From NCBI GenBank assembly GCA_025055455.1, contig JANWXD010000011.1, forward strand, positions 38,799-102,798: 64,000 nucleotides of DNA. The letters are read 5' to 3'. A model generated the notes under the pieces. It was not told where the DNA came from, ran no database searches, and saw nothing but the letters and a program-made list of their open reading frames with translations. Positions 16,833 to 26,174 of this stretch are shown in pieces. The position numbers and the translations under genes are program-made. Position 1 is the first letter of the stretch. Every line of letters starts with the position of its first letter. Source of the stretch: Bryobacteraceae bacterium (GTDB taxonomy: Bacteria; Acidobacteriota; Terriglobia; Bryobacterales; Bryobacteraceae).

Positions 16833-18828
16833 ATCGTTCGACGACGCCCACAACCTGCGTGCGCGGGTACTCCCGCCGGGTCTTGCTCGGGATCAGGCAG
16901 ATCAGGCAGCCAAAGATCAACGTCGCCGAGCCGATCCAGATCCAGGAGACGAGCGGAAAGACGTAAGCTTGGATGACCGCCTTCGACGGATCTTCGTTCG
17001 ACAGACCGGCGTAGTTCAGATACAGGTCCTCGTTGAGGCGCCGGCGGATGGCCACTTCGGAGGTGGGCTGCTCGCTCGCTTTGTAGAACCGCCGCTCCGG
17101 CTCCAGCGTTCCCACGGGCCGACCGTCCTGGCGGACTTCGATGACGGCATGCTGCCAGGAGTAGTTCTCGTTGTCGCCCTCGCGCAGGTCGAGCACTCGG
17201 AGGTCATAGCGCCCGATGCGAAACGTGTCGCCCATGCGCACTTCCACGGTGGCATGCTTGTTGAACGCCGCCCCGGCGAAGCCGATGAACATCAGCACGA
17301 TGCCCATGTGAACGATGTAGCCGCCGTAGCGACGGGTGTTGCGGTGCGTCAGCTCGACCGCAGCCGCCAGCCAGTTCTGTCCGGTGCGGGCTCGGATGGC
17401 GCGCGATCCTTTGTAGAACTCCGCCACGATGGTCCACGCCACGAACAAGCACAGGCCGAAGCAGACCAGCGCATAAAAATGGCGCACGCCGAGGGCCACG
17501 AGCACCGCGATCAAGCTCAGGCCCGCCACGGAGGGCCACAGAAAGTTGCGCTTCAGGCTTTCGAGCGACGTCCGCCGCCAGGCAAACAGCGGCCCCACCC
17601 CCGTCAGAAACAGCAGGAACAGCCCGATCGGTATATTCACGCGATTGAAAAAGGGGGGACCGACGCTGATCTTCTCCCCAGTGAACGCCTCGGAAATCAC
17701 TGGAAACAACGTGCCCCACAGCACGGCAAAGCAGCTCGCCACCAGGATCAGGTTGTTGAACAGAAAGCTGGACTCGCGTGAAATGACGCTTTCCAGACGC
17801 GCTTCGGATTTCAGGTAATCCAGACGATCGAGGATCAGGTAGACGGACACGGCGAAGATGATGGCGAGGAACACCACGAAATACATGCCGATGGGCGACT
17901 GGGCGAAGGCGTGCACCGAGCTCACTACGCCGGAACGGGTCAGGAAGGTGCCGAAAATGCACAGCCAGAAGGTCGCCGCCACCAGCACCATGTTCCAGAC
18001 CTTCATCATGCCCTTCTTTTCCTGCATCATGACCGAGTGCAGGAAGGCGGTGGCGGTGAGCCAGGGCAGCAACGAGGCGTTTTCCACGGGATCCCAGGCC
18101 CAGTAGCCGCCCCAACCGAGCACGGCATAGGCCCAGCCTGCGCCGAGCAGGATGCCGCAACTCTGGAACAGCCAGGTCACCAGCGTCCAGCGTCGCGTGG
18201 TGTGAATCCAGGCGTCCCCCGGCTCGCGGGTGATCAGCGAGGCCATGGCGAAGGCGTAGGGCACGACGAAACCGACGAAGCCCAAGTACAGCGTAGGCGG
18301 ATGCAACGCCATCGCCCAATACTGCAGGAGGGGATTCAAGCCCCGGCCGTCGGGAACCGCAGTGACTTCCCGGCCCACCGCCAGCACCCGAAAGGGGCTG
18401 GCCACAAAAGCGTTCAGGATGAGGAAGAAGACCTGCGTGGCGACCAGGATCGCGGTGACGTACGGCATGATCCGCCGGTGCTTGCGCCGGTTGGTGAGGA
18501 CCACCACGGCGTTATAGCAGGCCAGCAGCCAGCTCCAAAACAGCAGCGAGCCTTCCTGCCCGCCCCACCAAGCCGCGAACTTGTACAGCGTCGGCATGGC
18601 GCGGTTGCTGTGGGCTGCCACGTAAGCCAAACGGAAATCGCTCGTCAACAGTGCGGTGACGAGGATCGCGGAAGCGACCGTGAGCAAGAACCAGATCGCC
18701 AGCACCGACCGCTCCGCGCTGGCGACGAGGTAAGGCTTGTTTTTCCAGCCCCCGATGAGAGAACCAAGGAAGGCGTAAACGCCGAGACAAAAAGCAAGGA
18801 GAACGGCGAGAGATCCCAGGTTTTCCAT
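16813..18828 (-). CDS. ccmF: Cytochrome c haem lyase subunit CcmF
   Basis: The 671-residue polytopic protein has the WWD motif WGGYWAWDPVENASLLPW (about residues 236-253) and flanking conserved His positions, as in CcmF. It ligates haem delivered by holo-CcmE to apocytochromes on the periplasmic side. Length is normal. It follows ccmE by 9 nt and overlaps ccmH. The presence of a full CcmF confirms System I rather than the CcsBA System II pathway. Confidence 0.95.
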   Translation of the reverse strand: MENLGSLAVLLAFCLGVYAFLGSLIGGWKNKPYLVASAERSVLAIWFLLTVASAILVTALLTSDFRLAYVAAHSNRAMPTLYKFAAWWGGQEGSLLFWSWLLACYNAVVVLTNRRKHRRIMPYVTAILVATQVFFLILNAFVASPFRVLAVGREVTAVPDGRGLNPLLQYWAMALHPPTLYLGFVGFVVPYAFAMASLITREPGDAWIHTTRRWTLVTWLFQSCGILLGAGWAYAVLGWGGYWAWDPVENASLLPWLTATAFLHSVMMQEKKGMMKVWNMVLVAATFWLCIFGTFLTRSGVVSSVHAFAQSPIGMYFVVFLAIIFAVSVYLILDRLDYLKSEARLESVISRESSFLFNNLILVASCFAVLWGTLFPVISEAFTGEKISVGPPFFNRVNIPIGLFLLFLTGVGPLFAWRRTSLESLKRNFLWPSVAGLSLIAVLVALGVRHFYALVCFGLCLFVAWTIVAEFYKGSRAIRARTGQNWLAAAVELTHRNTRRYGGYIVHMGIVLMFIGFAGAAFNKHATVEVRMGDTFRIGRYDLRVLDLREGDNENYSWQHAVIEVRQDGRPVGTLEPERRFYKASEQPTSEVAIRRRLNEDLYLNYAGLSNEDPSKAVIQAYVFPLVSWIWIGSATLIFGCLICLIPSKTRREYPRTQVVGVVERYAAVEK

Positions 18829-18837
18829 GTGGCGCTC

Positions 18838-19260
18838 TCAGAGCCCGGCGCGGGTCGCTGCGGGTTTCGCTCCCGGCGCGGCTTCGTACTTGGAGGCGCA
18901 CTTCGCCTGGATGCGGCTAGCTCGGAAGACCCCGTCCGAGCCCAGCTTGCCGTCGGCCAGAGCTTGCGCTCCGTCGCGGAAGGTGTCCGGCAGCGGATCG
19001 ACGCCGTTGTAGATGACCGTCAGCTTGTGGTCGTTTTGCACGAGCACAAAGCGCACTTCGCGCCCGCTGCGGACGATGGAGCCCGAGGCGACATCGCCGG
19101 CCACCCGGAGCCGCTTGCCCAGCGCGGCTTCTCCCATCTGGTTGAGTTCTTCGATGGTCTTGTAGTATGTCTTGGTTTCGTTGATTCCCGCCGCCGCCAG
19201 CCACACCAAGGTGCCGACAATCACCACAATGAGGGCTGCAAACTTGCCGTATTGCTTCAT
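18838..19260 (-). CDS. ccmE: Haem chaperone CcmE, Cys-type (CxxxY instead of HxxxY)
   Basis: The 140-residue protein has an N-terminal anchor (FAALIVVIVGTLVWLAAAGI), a beta-barrel OB-like body (LRVAGDVASGSIV...VRFVLVQNDHKLTVIYNGV) and a C-terminal LGSDGVFRASRIQAKCASKY. In classical CcmE the haem is held covalently by His in KHxxNY; here the aligned residue is Cys121 and the axial Tyr is Tyr125 (CxxxY). This is the variant known from Desulfovibrio and archaea (System I*). The ATG at 19260 is preferred because it places the anchor at the N-terminus. It is the first gene of the ccm operon, divergent from a methyltransferase gene across 82 nt. Confidence 0.88.
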   Translation of the reverse strand: MKQYGKFAALIVVIVGTLVWLAAAGINETKTYYKTIEELNQMGEAALGKRLRVAGDVASGSIVRSGREVRFVLVQNDHKLTVIYNGVDPLPDTFRDGAQALADGKLGSDGVFRASRIQAKCASKYEAAPGAKPAATRAGL

Positions 19261-19342
19261 TGGGAACCGCCTTGTCTCCAGTATACCCTCCACTGGGATC
19301 TCCGTGGCGCAAGGGGATGCTTGCGCCGCGGTCTGATCGCTC

Positions 19343-20047
19343 ATGGATCTTCCAAGCACGCCGGCTGCCAAACGAGCGGAGGTGATCTATCGGCGCCGCT
19401 TCTCACCCGCCTGGCGCGACCGGCTCTGGCGGATGCTCCAGCCGCCGGCGCCCCTCATTCACGATCCCCGGGAGACGGAAGTCGAGGCGCCGCTGGGCCG
19501 CTGGAATCTTTATCTGGGCGGCGCGGGGGCTCGGGCGCCCGGCTATGTCAATGTGGACCTGTTCGCGGTACCGGGTGTCGACGTGGCCGCCTCGGCGGAG
19601 GCCTTGCCGTTCCCCGATGGATTGTTTCAGCGGGTGGAATGTGATGCCGTACTGGAACATGTGGAGAATCCCGAGAAGGTGATGGGCGAAATCACTCGGG
19701 TGCTGGCGCCGGGAGGTTTTGCGCACCTGGTGGTTCCCTTCTGCCACCCGTTTCACGAATACCCGCGGGACTACCGGCGCTACACGCTGCACGGGCTGTT
19801 GCAACTGGCGGGCTCACTGGAAGTGGTGGCGGCCGGATGGCGTACGGGCCCCACGGCGACACTGCTTGTGTTCTTTCTGGAATACGTCAAGCTCTGGCTG
19901 CCGTGGCGGCCACTGCGCGTGGTGGCGCACGGGGTGCTGGGGTGGCTGCTATGGCCGCTGCGGTATCTCGATGTGATCCTGCGGCGGTCGGCGCGCGCGG
20001 GACGGATCGGCAACCATTGCTATGTGTGGTTGAGGAAGCCGGGATAG
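19343..20047 (+). CDS. SAM-dependent methyltransferase (type 11-like)
   Basis: The 234-residue cytoplasmic protein carries a class-I methyltransferase core. It has VNVDLFAVPGVDVAASAEALPF (an acidic residue after strand 2), VECDAVLEHVENPEKVMGEI, and the post-motif RVLAPGGFAHLVVPF, followed by a FCHPFHEYPRDYRRYT segment that is typical of methyltransferases in glycan or secondary-metabolite clusters. The usual GxGxG is reduced to LGGAGARAPGY. The substrate cannot be inferred; the neighbours (ccm operon, TonB receptor) do not help. It is transcribed away from ccmE and convergent with the receptor gene. Confidence 0.82.
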   Translation: MDLPSTPAAKRAEVIYRRRFSPAWRDRLWRMLQPPAPLIHDPRETEVEAPLGRWNLYLGGAGARAPGYVNVDLFAVPGVDVAASAEALPFPDGLFQRVECDAVLEHVENPEKVMGEITRVLAPGGFAHLVVPFCHPFHEYPRDYRRYTLHGLLQLAGSLEVVAAGWRTGPTATLLVFFLEYVKLWLPWRPLRVVAHGVLGWLLWPLRYLDVILRRSARAGRIGNHCYVWLRKPG

Positions 20048-20251
20048 GGCGTGCATCGAAGGCACACCTCCTTCGCTCGGCACAGTCGGATTGCAGGTCG
20101 GCCCGCGGATTCGAGTTCCGGTGCGGGTAGTCGCCGCTTCCGCTTTTCCAACTCTCAACGATGCCGGCTCTTGCGGCCACGCCGAAGTGTGTTCTGCAGC
20201 ATGGCCGCCCGGCTTTCGCCCAGCCCGACGCCGCGCGGTGCCGCGCGGGCC

Positions 20252-23200
20252 CTACCACTCGAGCATCAACGTCAGGTTCATCAATGGCTGGCCACCAAAG
20301 GAGGCTGTCCGCGGATCCGAGGTGACCTTGCCGAAGGTCCGTGGGTTTTGGAAATCAACGGCTGTGGTTGGAGGATTGAAGTTGTAAGTCTTGAGCACAT
20401 TCTGCATGTCCCACCGGATTTGGAAGCGATAGCGTTCCTTGAAGTGGAAATTCTTCTGCGCGGAGGCCTGGCTCCAGATGAGCGGCGTGCCGGTCACGAT
20501 GTTCCGTCCAGAGTTGCCGATCAGGAACGAGCAGCGATCGCGTTCGGCGGGCGTGGGGTTCGAGGGCGGACACCCCAAGGCCGCACCGGGATAGGCGAAA
20601 TGGTTGATATCGATGATCGGGTTGATGTTGAGCATGTTGAACCGGTCGCCCCCGAAATCGCGCCAGTTATCGCGAAGTTTGGGCTTGCTCACCACGTCCG
20701 GCCGGCGCGTTCCGGCGAACGTGGGGTAGTAGTTATAGGGGCTCGCAGCGAAAGTGAATGTCAACGGGTTGCCGCTCTCGACGGTCTGGATCCACGAGAT
20801 CTCATAGCCACCGAAGACCCAGCGTTTCCAGCCACTCGAGAACCAGCGCTTGCCTCGCCCCATCGGCAGCTCCCAATTGACCACGCCGACATAGCGATGG
20901 TTGCGGTCGTAGCCCGCTCGGGCCTTCTCGAGGGCGCGGTTCTGGATGGGCGCTACGCCGCTGCCAGAGTTATCCGTGTCCTGGCTGTTGATGGCCTTCG
21001 AGAAGGTATAGAAGGTGTTGAAGTAGAGGCCGCGCGAGAGGCGCTTTTCGAGCTTGACCGTCCCTGAGTGGAAGGTCGAATGGCCGAAGTTGGAACGCAT
21101 CGGGATGCTGCCCATGTGCGGGAAGGGGCGGTAGTTTTGTGCAGCGGCCAGGACCTGGTTGCGTAGGCTAAGATCCCGCACGGCGTAATCGATGGGGAAC
21201 GTATTGGTCTCCCAGCGCTCGATCAGGCCCACGCCCGCCGAAGCCTGATAGCTGAGCTCGAGCAGGTAGTCGGTGGCTACCTCGTACTGGATGTTCGCGT
21301 TCCAGTTCATCACATAAGGGTTCCGCAGCGCCGGGTCCCACCAGGCGACGTTGCGGGCGCCGAAGTTCTGACCGACAAATGGCGCGGTGAGGTTCGGCCG
21401 CACCTTGAAGCCCGGGGGGCGCGTGCCTTGGCTGATGACATAGATGGGTCGGGGATCGCCCGGAGGCGCCTCCTGATTGGCGACGGCCACATACTCGTCG
21501 AACTGGTCGCGCAGCAACGGGAACTTTACGTCCACGGTGTACAACCCGAAGCCCGCCCGGAAGACCCATTTCCGCAACGGGTGCCAAGCAAGCCCGAGTC
21601 GGGGCTGGAAATTGTTGTTGTCACGCCGGCTCAGGGGCCGCCGGGGGTGAATGATCGCGCCGCGCCGGCCCGTCACGTCGTCCACAGCGTTCGGGTCGAA
21701 GTTACTCATCAAACCGTATTTGGTGTTGTACGGGCTTTCGTTGGTGTAACGCACCCCGGCGTTGATCGTCAACTTCGGCGTGACCTTCCAGTCGTCCTGG
21801 ATGTAGAAGCTGTGGATATAGGAGCGAGGCAACCAACTCGTCAGTTCGCTTTGAAAAAGCGCCGAAGCCACATAACCGGTGAGAAAGCCCGCAAACGTGT
21901 TTCCGGTCCGCGGCAGGGGCACGCCGTTCGGCTGAAGGCCCGCCGTGACGTTGGCGAAGGAGAACTGCACCGGCCGAGCGAAGATCGCCGAGTTCAAACG
22001 GAAGCGGTACACCTCGTAGCCGAACTTGACGGCGTGGGTGCCCCGGATCCAGGACGTGTCATTGCGGAAGGACAGTGTCTCGTGCGCCTGCCGGCTGGGC
22101 GTGGCGCCGGTGATGCCGTAGATCGAGTCGGCGCTGTCCCGGCTGCCGCTGCCGAAGGCGGGCATCAGCTCGGGGCCCACGTTGGGAATGCCCAGCTTCT
22201 GGGCCCAGTTCTGCTTGTGGGAGGGCACCTCGGTGATGGCGACACGCCGGTGGTAACCCATGCGGGCATCATTGACAAGGGTGGGGCTGACGACCCACGT
22301 CCCCCCGGCAGAGAGATTGCGGTTGTAGGAGGGAGACCAGTTGCCTTGCTGATGGTCGAACTCCGGCCGGTCCTGGCGAATGTTAATGGGCCGCCCAAAG
22401 CCGCTGAAGCGGTTCTCGGTGTAGCTGGCATAGAAGCGCAAGTTCGGGCCGACTTGGTGGTCCAGTCGGTTGCTGAAGTCGTCGAAAAACACCTTCGCGA
22501 ATTCGTCGGCCAGAAGGTTGCCCACTGGTCCCGTGGTGGCGAAAGTTCCCGGCCGGTTCGGTGGCACCCAAGGGTCGTACTCGAGCACCTTGCGCGCCAC
22601 GGGATCGAAGCGGCTCAACGGGATCCGGTTATTGGGGAATGGATCCCGCACCCAGGCGCCCTCCACCATCCGCGTGGTCGCCGGATCGTAGATGGGGTTG
22701 GCCGCCACGCCCGGGAAGTTGAAGTCACCGGCTTTCATTTCGGGCGTGGGGGTAGCCGCTTCGACTTGGGCTACCTTTTTCTCGTGCAGCCGCTGATAGG
22801 CGAAGAAGAAAAAGGTCTTGTTACGGCCGTCGTAAAGCTTGGGGAAATAGACGGGGCCGCTGACATTCGCATCCGGCATCATGAAGAAGGTAGGCCAGCC
22901 ATCCGGGCGTCCAGGCGTGGGTTGCGTCGAGCGCATCTTGTCGAAAAACAAGCGGTGCTGCATGATGCGCGTGCGGCCGTAGAACGAGGCCATGCCGTGG
23001 AAGTCATTGGTGCCGCTTTTCTTGACGACGCTGATGACGCCGCCGGCCGAGTGGCCGTACTCGGCGGGCACCGCTGTGACCAGCACTTTGACCTCCGCGA
23101 CGGCGTTCTGGATCGGTTTGATGACGCCGGTGCCGCTCAACTGGTCGTTGGCCGGCACACCATCCTCGAACAGACCGATGGCGCCGGAGCGCTGGCCAGC

Positions 23201-23728
23201 GATGCTGTAGCCGCCCAGACCACCCCCGTAGGCGTAACCCCCGGTGACCACGCCCGGCACGAGGTGCAGCGTCGAGTTGATATAGCGCTGATACAGCGGC
23301 ATCTCATAGAGCACCGTGCCGCTCACTACCGTCCCCGTGGCGGAAGTCTCGGTTTCGAGCATTTGGGTCCGGCCGGTGACCTCGATCGCTTCGGCTACGG
23401 CACCCACTTCGAGGGTCATGTCCACGGCAAGAGTGTCGCCGGTTCGCAACTGCACATCCTCGCGAACCGCCCGTTTGAAGCCAGGGGCTTCGAAAGTGAT
23501 CCGGTATTGGCCGGGCTGAAGCGAGGGCAGGCGGTAAATGCCCTCCTCGTTGGTTACGGCAGTAAAGGTGAAGTTGGTGGAGAGTTGTACGGCCGTGACC
23601 GACACATTGGGCACGACGGCCCCGCTTTGGTCGGTTACACGTCCAGTGATCGTGGATGTACCTATCTGCGCCCAAGCAGGCACAGACAGCAGGAGCAGAA
23701 TCACGACCACGGTTCTCTTGTGTCCCAT
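20252..23728 (-). CDS. Oar-like TonB-dependent outer-membrane receptor with N-terminal CarbopepD domain
   Basis: The 1158-residue protein has a signal peptide (MGHKRTVVVILLLLSVPAWA), an N-terminal carboxypeptidase-regulatory-like domain (STITGRVTDQSGAVVPNVSV...GIYRLPSLQPGQYRITFEAPGFK), a plug region (VSGTVLYEMPLYQRYINSTL...GYSIAGQRS), and a long beta-barrel. This is the family amplified in Acidobacteria and thought to import glycans, peptides or chelates. Start at 23728 was chosen for the signal peptide and a GGGGGGT ribosome site; a longer in-frame start at 23791 falls on the promoter. It has a near-consensus promoter of its own. Confidence 0.9.
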   Translation of the reverse strand: MGHKRTVVVILLLLSVPAWAQIGTSTITGRVTDQSGAVVPNVSVTAVQLSTNFTFTAVTNEEGIYRLPSLQPGQYRITFEAPGFKRAVREDVQLRTGDTLAVDMTLEVGAVAEAIEVTGRTQMLETETSATGTVVSGTVLYEMPLYQRYINSTLHLVPGVVTGGYAYGGGLGGYSIAGQRSGAIGLFEDGVPANDQLSGTGVIKPIQNAVAEVKVLVTAVPAEYGHSAGGVISVVKKSGTNDFHGMASFYGRTRIMQHRLFFDKMRSTQPTPGRPDGWPTFFMMPDANVSGPVYFPKLYDGRNKTFFFFAYQRLHEKKVAQVEAATPTPEMKAGDFNFPGVAANPIYDPATTRMVEGAWVRDPFPNNRIPLSRFDPVARKVLEYDPWVPPNRPGTFATTGPVGNLLADEFAKVFFDDFSNRLDHQVGPNLRFYASYTENRFSGFGRPINIRQDRPEFDHQQGNWSPSYNRNLSAGGTWVVSPTLVNDARMGYHRRVAITEVPSHKQNWAQKLGIPNVGPELMPAFGSGSRDSADSIYGITGATPSRQAHETLSFRNDTSWIRGTHAVKFGYEVYRFRLNSAIFARPVQFSFANVTAGLQPNGVPLPRTGNTFAGFLTGYVASALFQSELTSWLPRSYIHSFYIQDDWKVTPKLTINAGVRYTNESPYNTKYGLMSNFDPNAVDDVTGRRGAIIHPRRPLSRRDNNNFQPRLGLAWHPLRKWVFRAGFGLYTVDVKFPLLRDQFDEYVAVANQEAPPGDPRPIYVISQGTRPPGFKVRPNLTAPFVGQNFGARNVAWWDPALRNPYVMNWNANIQYEVATDYLLELSYQASAGVGLIERWETNTFPIDYAVRDLSLRNQVLAAAQNYRPFPHMGSIPMRSNFGHSTFHSGTVKLEKRLSRGLYFNTFYTFSKAINSQDTDNSGSGVAPIQNRALEKARAGYDRNHRYVGVVNWELPMGRGKRWFSSGWKRWVFGGYEISWIQTVESGNPLTFTFAASPYNYYPTFAGTRRPDVVSKPKLRDNWRDFGGDRFNMLNINPIIDINHFAYPGAALGCPPSNPTPAERDRCSFLIGNSGRNIVTGTPLIWSQASAQKNFHFKERYRFQIRWDMQNVLKTYNFNPPTTAVDFQNPRTFGKVTSDPRTASFGGQPLMNLTLMLEW

Positions 23729-23762
23729 GGATGACACCCCCCAGGTCTTCTCTTGGGCGGGA

Positions 23763-23791
23763 ATTATATGCCTACGGTTACCGCCAGTCAA
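23763..23791 (-). promoter_or_regulatory. Near-consensus sigma-70 promoter of the TonB receptor gene
   Basis: TTGACT (23791-23786), a 17-nt spacer, then TATAAT (23768-23763) on the minus strand, about 35 nt before the receptor ATG. This is the best-matching promoter in the window and suggests strong basal expression. Confidence 0.85.
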
Positions 23792-23949
23792 GATGGCAAA
23801 AATGGTCGAAATGCCGTCGCTTCGGCTAGCTGCCTCATCCGACGGAAGAGCGGATCGGCGGAGAATTACCGAAGCGGTGCGGTTTTACGCTCGTCACCTT
23901 GACCAGGGCCGGCCGCAAAATTTCGGGGTTGCCTCGCCCGTCCTCGAAC

Positions 23950-24108
23950 TTAGAGGCAGGAGGCGCGGAAGGCCACGCGCTGGCGGAGGAAATGCGTGCG
24001 CTGCTCGGGCGGCAGGCGCAATAGGCGGCGGATCTGCTCGGTGAGCGCCCGCTCGCTTTCCCGCTTGAGCAGCTCAAGCTTTTTCCGCCTGGATTTGTTT
24101 TTTCTCAC
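23950..24108 (-). CDS. Small basic helical protein paired with the nucleotidyltransferase
   Basis: A 52-residue ORF starts at GTG 24108 and overlaps the end of the nucleotidyltransferase gene by 35 nt. The product is lysine- and arginine-rich and probably helical (NKSRRKKLELLKRESERAL, then TEQIRRLLRLPPEQRTHFL). Such small proteins next to Abi-like nucleotidyltransferases suggest a two-gene module in which one may be an antitoxin or substrate, but I recognise no named family. The overlap and the shared strand are the support for its being real. Confidence 0.5.
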   Translation of the reverse strand: MRKNKSRRKKLELLKRESERALTEQIRRLLRLPPEQRTHFLRQRVAFRASCL

Positions 24109-24565
24109 GCAGCGTCCTTTCCAGAATCTCCAGCACGGCGCGGTCACGGGGACGGCCCGCCGCGCGCTTGCTCCGCACGATGTCGGCCAAGTCCGCCACC
24201 AGCAACTGGTAGCCGTCGAAGTCGATCCGGCTTGCGCGGCGGCGTAGGCTCGCCAGCGAAGTCACGCCGTGAATCGTGGCCATGAAGTCCACCTGAAGCG
24301 AATCTTCGTCCCGCACCAGACGGATCAGGTCCGAGGCTGGGTAATAGGGCTTCAACAGTACGGCCCCGAGTGTCTTAGCGATCGCTTTCAGCTTGCGCTG
24401 GTTGGCGGGAGTCTTGCGATAGAAAAAATCGAAGTCCACCGTGGTGACGGGCGCGCCTTGCAGAGCCGCCGCTGCGTTACCGATCAACACGGCCTCCAGG
24501 CGATGCTCCTGAAGCACCCTCGCGAGCAAGGCTAGCACCGGCCGCGCATCCATCGGAACTTCCAT
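24074..24565 (-). CDS. Nucleotidyltransferase-fold protein (MNT/AbiEii-like)
   Basis: The 163-residue product has LIGNAAAALQGAPVTTVDFDFFY, a degenerate nucleotidyltransferase active site: G-N instead of G-S, with the D-x-D in VDFDFF. It continues with PASDLIRLVRDEDSLQVDFMATIHG and a C-terminal VADLADIVRSKRAAGRPRDRAVLEIL, both typical of AbiEii/MNT-like proteins. Such proteins act in toxin-antitoxin or abortive-infection modules by transferring nucleotides. Start 24565 (MEVPMDARPV) is tentative; 24553 and 24637 are alternatives, the last lying 1 nt from the permease stop. Most likely cotranscribed downstream of the permease. Confidence 0.75.
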   Translation of the reverse strand: MEVPMDARPVLALLARVLQEHRLEAVLIGNAAAALQGAPVTTVDFDFFYRKTPANQRKLKAIAKTLGAVLLKPYYPASDLIRLVRDEDSLQVDFMATIHGVTSLASLRRRASRIDFDGYQLLVADLADIVRSKRAAGRPRDRAVLEILERTLREKKQIQAEKA

Positions 24566-24638
24566 TCTAGTTCCGGCCCGCGAGCCGGGCGGCCACGGCG
24601 GCAAACCAGCGGGGCGCCGCTCCGCGGAATCGGTCATT

Positions 24639-26147
24639 TCACGCCCGGGAATTTCCTCCCCCCGCCAGCACGCTCCGGTGCCGCCCGAACAGCACATAAA
24701 TCAGCAGACCGATGAGCAGCCACACCAGGAAGCGCACCCAGGTCTCGAGCGGCAGGCTGAGCATCAACAACACGCAGCTCAGGATGGAGGCCAGCGGCAG
24801 CCAGGGACATAACGGCACGCGAAAGGCCCGCGGCCGGTGTGGCTGACGTCGCCTCAGGACGATCACTCCCGCCGAGACGAGCACGAACGCAAAAAGGGTC
24901 CCAATATTCGCCAGGTCCGCAAAGGTCCCGATATCCCAAATGCCGGCCGGGATGCCCACGAACAGGCCGGCGATCCAGGTGCTGACGTGCGGCGTGCGGT
25001 GCACGGGGTGGACTCTGGAGAAAGCCGCGGGCAGCAAGCCGTCTCGCGACATGGCGAACCACACCCGCGCCTGCCCGTATTGAAACACGAGCAGCGAGGA
25101 GACCATGCCGAGGAGGGCGCCGATGCTGACCCAGCGGCGGACGTTTTCCAGGCCCAATTCCTTCAGGGCGTTGGCCACGGGCGCGGCGTTGTTCAAGGTG
25201 CGCCAATCCGCCACGCCGGTCAGCACCAGGGCCACCGCCGTGTACAACACCGTGCAGATCACCAAGGTAGCGATGATCCCGATCGGCAGATCCCGCTGCG
25301 GGCGCCGGCACTCCTCGGCCGCAGTAGATACCGAATCGAAACCGATATAGGTGAAGAACACGATGGCCGCCCCGGTCAGAACCCCGGCGAAGCCGTTGGG
25401 CATGAAGGGTCGCCAGTTTTCCACCTCGACCGCGTGGGCGGCGCCGAGGACGAACAGGAGAATGGCGCCGACCTTGATGAGCACCATGACGTTGTTGGTC
25501 TCGGCGCTCTCGCGCACGCCTCGGACGAGAATCACTGTGAGCACGAGCAGAACTACGAGTGCGGGCAGGTTGAACCAGCTCCCCGTGAATTCGCCCCCCG
25601 AAATCATGGGTCCGGAGATCTGTTTCGGCAACGAGACGCCGAAGGTCCCCTCCAGCAGGTCGTTCAGGTAAGCCGAGAACCCGACGGCGACCGCCATGTT
25701 GGAGACGGCGTACTCGAGAATGAGGTCCCAGCCGATGATCCAGGCCACGATCTCGCCCAGGGTGGCGTAAGAGTAGGTGTACGCACTGCCGGCCACCGGA
25801 ATCATGGAGGCCAGCTCGGCGTAGCACAGCGCGGCAAAACTGCACGCCAGCGCCGTCAGCAGGAACGACAGCGACACCGCGGGGCCGGCGCCCGGGCGGC
25901 CCAACGTGGAGGCGACATCGCTGCCATGCAACAGCAGCTCGAGGACCGGAGCGTGGAGAATGGAACGATAACTCAACGTCTCGCCCGCCGCTGCCGTTCC
26001 CGTCAGCACGAAGATCCCGGATCCGATGACCGCCCCGATGCCCAGCGCCGTCAGACTCACCGGGCCGAGAGTGCGGCGGAGGCGCTTGTCGGGCGCCTCG
26101 GCAGCGGCGATGAGTTCGTCGATGCTTTTGGTGCGAAACAGGCTCAT
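24639..26147 (-). CDS. APC-superfamily amino acid permease (cationic amino acid transporter-like)
   Basis: The 502-residue inner-membrane protein has about 12-14 helices. The APC signature GIGAVIGSGIFVLTGTAA lies in the first helix, with ALCYAELASMIPVAGSAYTYSYATLGE shortly after, FFTYIGFDSVSTAAEECRRPQRDLPIGI in the middle, and a C-terminal TWVRFLVWLLIGLLIYVLFGR. These fit the cationic amino acid transporter branch, which imports amino acids by proton symport or exchange. Its substrate is unproven. It lies 27 nt downstream of the small basic gene behind pcrA, on the same strand. Confidence 0.88.
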   Translation of the reverse strand: MSLFRTKSIDELIAAAEAPDKRLRRTLGPVSLTALGIGAVIGSGIFVLTGTAAAGETLSYRSILHAPVLELLLHGSDVASTLGRPGAGPAVSLSFLLTALACSFAALCYAELASMIPVAGSAYTYSYATLGEIVAWIIGWDLILEYAVSNMAVAVGFSAYLNDLLEGTFGVSLPKQISGPMISGGEFTGSWFNLPALVVLLVLTVILVRGVRESAETNNVMVLIKVGAILLFVLGAAHAVEVENWRPFMPNGFAGVLTGAAIVFFTYIGFDSVSTAAEECRRPQRDLPIGIIATLVICTVLYTAVALVLTGVADWRTLNNAAPVANALKELGLENVRRWVSIGALLGMVSSLLVFQYGQARVWFAMSRDGLLPAAFSRVHPVHRTPHVSTWIAGLFVGIPAGIWDIGTFADLANIGTLFAFVLVSAGVIVLRRRQPHRPRAFRVPLCPWLPLASILSCVLLMLSLPLETWVRFLVWLLIGLLIYVLFGRHRSVLAGGGNSRA

Positions 26148-26174
26148 CCGCGCCGACCGGCTGGACAGGAACGC

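Noticed and set aside
20048..20251. CCGCGCGG-TG-CCGCGCGG repeat after the TonB receptor stop as a terminator
   Set aside because: Stem is plausible but each arm is self-complementary and there is no T tract; the 204-nt convergent gap shows nothing else I can support.
21428..23734. A 768-codon open frame on the plus strand inside the first TonB receptor gene
   Set aside because: It is antisense to a well-supported receptor gene, has no family motif and owes its openness to GC-rich codon bias.
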